From Tritrichomonas musculus (taxonomy: Eukaryota > Parabasalia > Tritrichomonadida > Tritrichomonadidae), in NCBI GenBank assembly GCA_039105265.1, contig JAPFFF010000051.1, positions 1,054,001 to 1,118,000 on the forward strand: a stretch of 64,000 nt of DNA. The letters are read 5' to 3'. The notes under the pieces are model-generated. The model ran no database searches, was not told where the DNA came from, and saw only the letters and a list, made by a program, of their open reading frames with translations. Both the position numbers and the translations under genes were made by a program. Shown one piece after another: positions 62,786 to 64,000 of the stretch (positions are counted from its first letter, which is position 1; every line of letters begins with the position of its first letter).

Positions 62786-63898
62786 CTGATTGTCCAGAAA
62801 AAAGTTACCCAATAATTTTTGAATAGAAGATGGGAATCGAACCTGTGACCCCAAAAAAACATAGTCCAAGAACAAAAATAGTTTACCCAAACGCTCAAAA
62901 AAAATTCAAAAAGTTATAGCATATTATCAAAAAGTTTAACTTTTATTCACTTTTGAATGGTCCAAAAAAACATTACCCATTTTTGGACTTGGCTATTCTA
63001 ACTGTCATATGATGCCAGGAATTGTGTAATAATCTCCTTTATGCGGCCATTTTTTTGTTTATGACTTGAATTAATAATCTAGTAGAAGGAGTCGTGAAAT
63101 GTATGAAAATGATATGTATGTATTGATAGAGGGCAATAGAAAAATGGATGACTGAGATAAAACTACTAAGATTTGCACCAAAAAATATGGTACAGTGGAA
63201 TAATCTGAGAGATAATCTAATTCAATGAAAATTACAAAATGGTAGTGGAAATTATTGTCGAGCTGGCAAATATCGAATTTGTACATATCGTTAAAAAATG
63301 CAATGGTCGTATTGCTCCTAAAAAAGTCTTTTGTCTCTCTAAATCATCAAATGGATGTTTAAAAATTTTATTTTGAAAACATAATCTCTTAAAAAGTTGT
63401 TTTTTATATATTTGTGAAGAAAATTTAAAATAATGAAAAACAAATGTCTGTAATTGAAACAAAATATATGTGTACTATATAATAGAATGATAAAAAAAAT
63501 TCGAATGTAAAATTATACTATCAAAAAGTTGACAAATTTCCGATACATGGATTCAAAATTAGATTTAATTTGAAATAGAATTGAAATAATTGTATAAAAA
63601 TATTTTATAAAATATCTAAATTTATCTCCATTTAAATAGAATAAAATCAAATCATATATTTAGCCAAAAAATAAAAATAAACAATATTATATATGTGATA
63701 AATTTGGAAAGTGAAAAAATATTTCTGTTTTTATTTTTTATTTTTTTTGTCCATTTTTAAAGTAATTTAATTCAATTATATAAAATATTTAAATTCTTGA
63801 AGAAAGAAGAAAAGTTTATTAGTTAAAAAAAAAACTACTAGAAAACGTTATTTTCGAAAATTTTAAAAATTTTGGGTAACTTATTTTTAGACAATCAG
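62786..63898. mobile_element. 1.1-kb terminal-inverted-repeat element with TA target duplication
   Basis: The left end CTGATTGTCCAGAAAAAAGT then TACCCAATAATTTTT and the right end read inverted as CTGATTGTCTAAAAATAAGT then TACCCAAAATTTTT match over about 35 bp with few differences. TA flanks both ends (62784-62785 and 63899-63900), the target choice of Tc1/mariner-type DNA transposons. A third copy of the motif (GGTCCAAAAAAACATTACCC) lies inside near 62947. No transposase could be recognised in the worn interior, so it is a decayed or non-autonomous copy. Confidence 0.65.
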
Positions 63899-64000
63899 TA
63901 ATTCTATTTGATTATAATAACTAAAATATATATATTTGATCAGTTTATTTAAAAAACGAAATCTTCAAAAAATTCGACAGCTTAATTGATTCCTTTATTT

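Noticed and set aside
62826-62850. B-box-like sequence (GGTTCGATTCC on the minus strand) as a tRNA gene
   Set aside because: The T stem does not pair beyond two bases and no A box, D arm or acceptor partner is found; it lies inside the TIR element.
1-64000. CRISPR arrays, rRNA genes, Polinton or retrovirus-like elements
   Set aside because: No spaced short repeats, no rRNA core sequences and no recognisable integrase, polymerase, protease or capsid coding were seen.

Overview
The window looks like nuclear DNA of a parabasalid protist, most likely a Tritrichomonas-type trichomonad. The reasons are the very AT-rich intergenic DNA, mostly intronless genes, initiator-like TCATTT motifs 9-11 nt before some ATGs, and the gene families present: two-repeat Myb proteins, ankyrin (DUF3447-type) and BspA-like LRR_5 proteins and chimeras of the two, Sel1 repeats, RCC1-kinase fusion, an AIG1-type GTPase, a surface sialidase, an old-yellow-enzyme flavoprotein and BTB/discoidin proteins. 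The species is inference; no database search was possible.

Layout. 0-9 kb: scattered ankyrin repeats, a secretory thioredoxin-fold protein, a divergent pair of Myb genes and tRNA-Ala(AGC). 9.3-16.5 kb: a large inverted duplication (arms about 2.06 kb, spacer about 3.05 kb) with two near-identical discoidin-domain genes pointing outward; its centre holds an unrecognised gene and remains of a membrane surface protein. 16.5-26.4 kb: a kinase relic, a frameshifted ankyrin gene, a divergent CAMK-like kinase, tRNA-Ser(GCT), a BTB-Sel1 protein and a tRNA gene split by a roughly 200-nt structured insert. 27-36.6 kb: a sugar transporter, an RCC1-kinase, relics of related kinases, an ankyrin-LRR chimera and tRNA-Ile(TAT). 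36.7-39.3 kb: a degenerate nested palindrome enclosing a broken SANT/Myb-like gene. 40-45.6 kb: an AIG1 GTPase with an apparent signal peptide, an RRM protein and a membrane-anchored sialidase. 45.6-49.5 kb: gene-poor, with relics. 49.5-56 kb: old yellow enzyme, a second CAMK-like kinase and an acidic protein with two possible Smr-like domains. 56-64 kb: a decayed LRR gene, small unrecognised genes, a coiled-coil/glycine-rich protein interrupted by one in-frame stop, and a 1.1-kb element with terminal inverted repeats flanked by TA.

The genes do not form an operon or one pathway. Most are lineage-expanded families (signalling, ankyrin/LRR/Sel1 scaffolds, surface proteins) with single metabolic or transport genes between them, and a high share of broken copies. 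The most unusual items are the split tRNA gene with a folded insert and the palindrome whose two genes are identical over the first 312 residues but differ at 12 sites in the discoidin domain. No CRISPR array, rRNA gene, recognisable retrovirus-like element or Polinton was seen.
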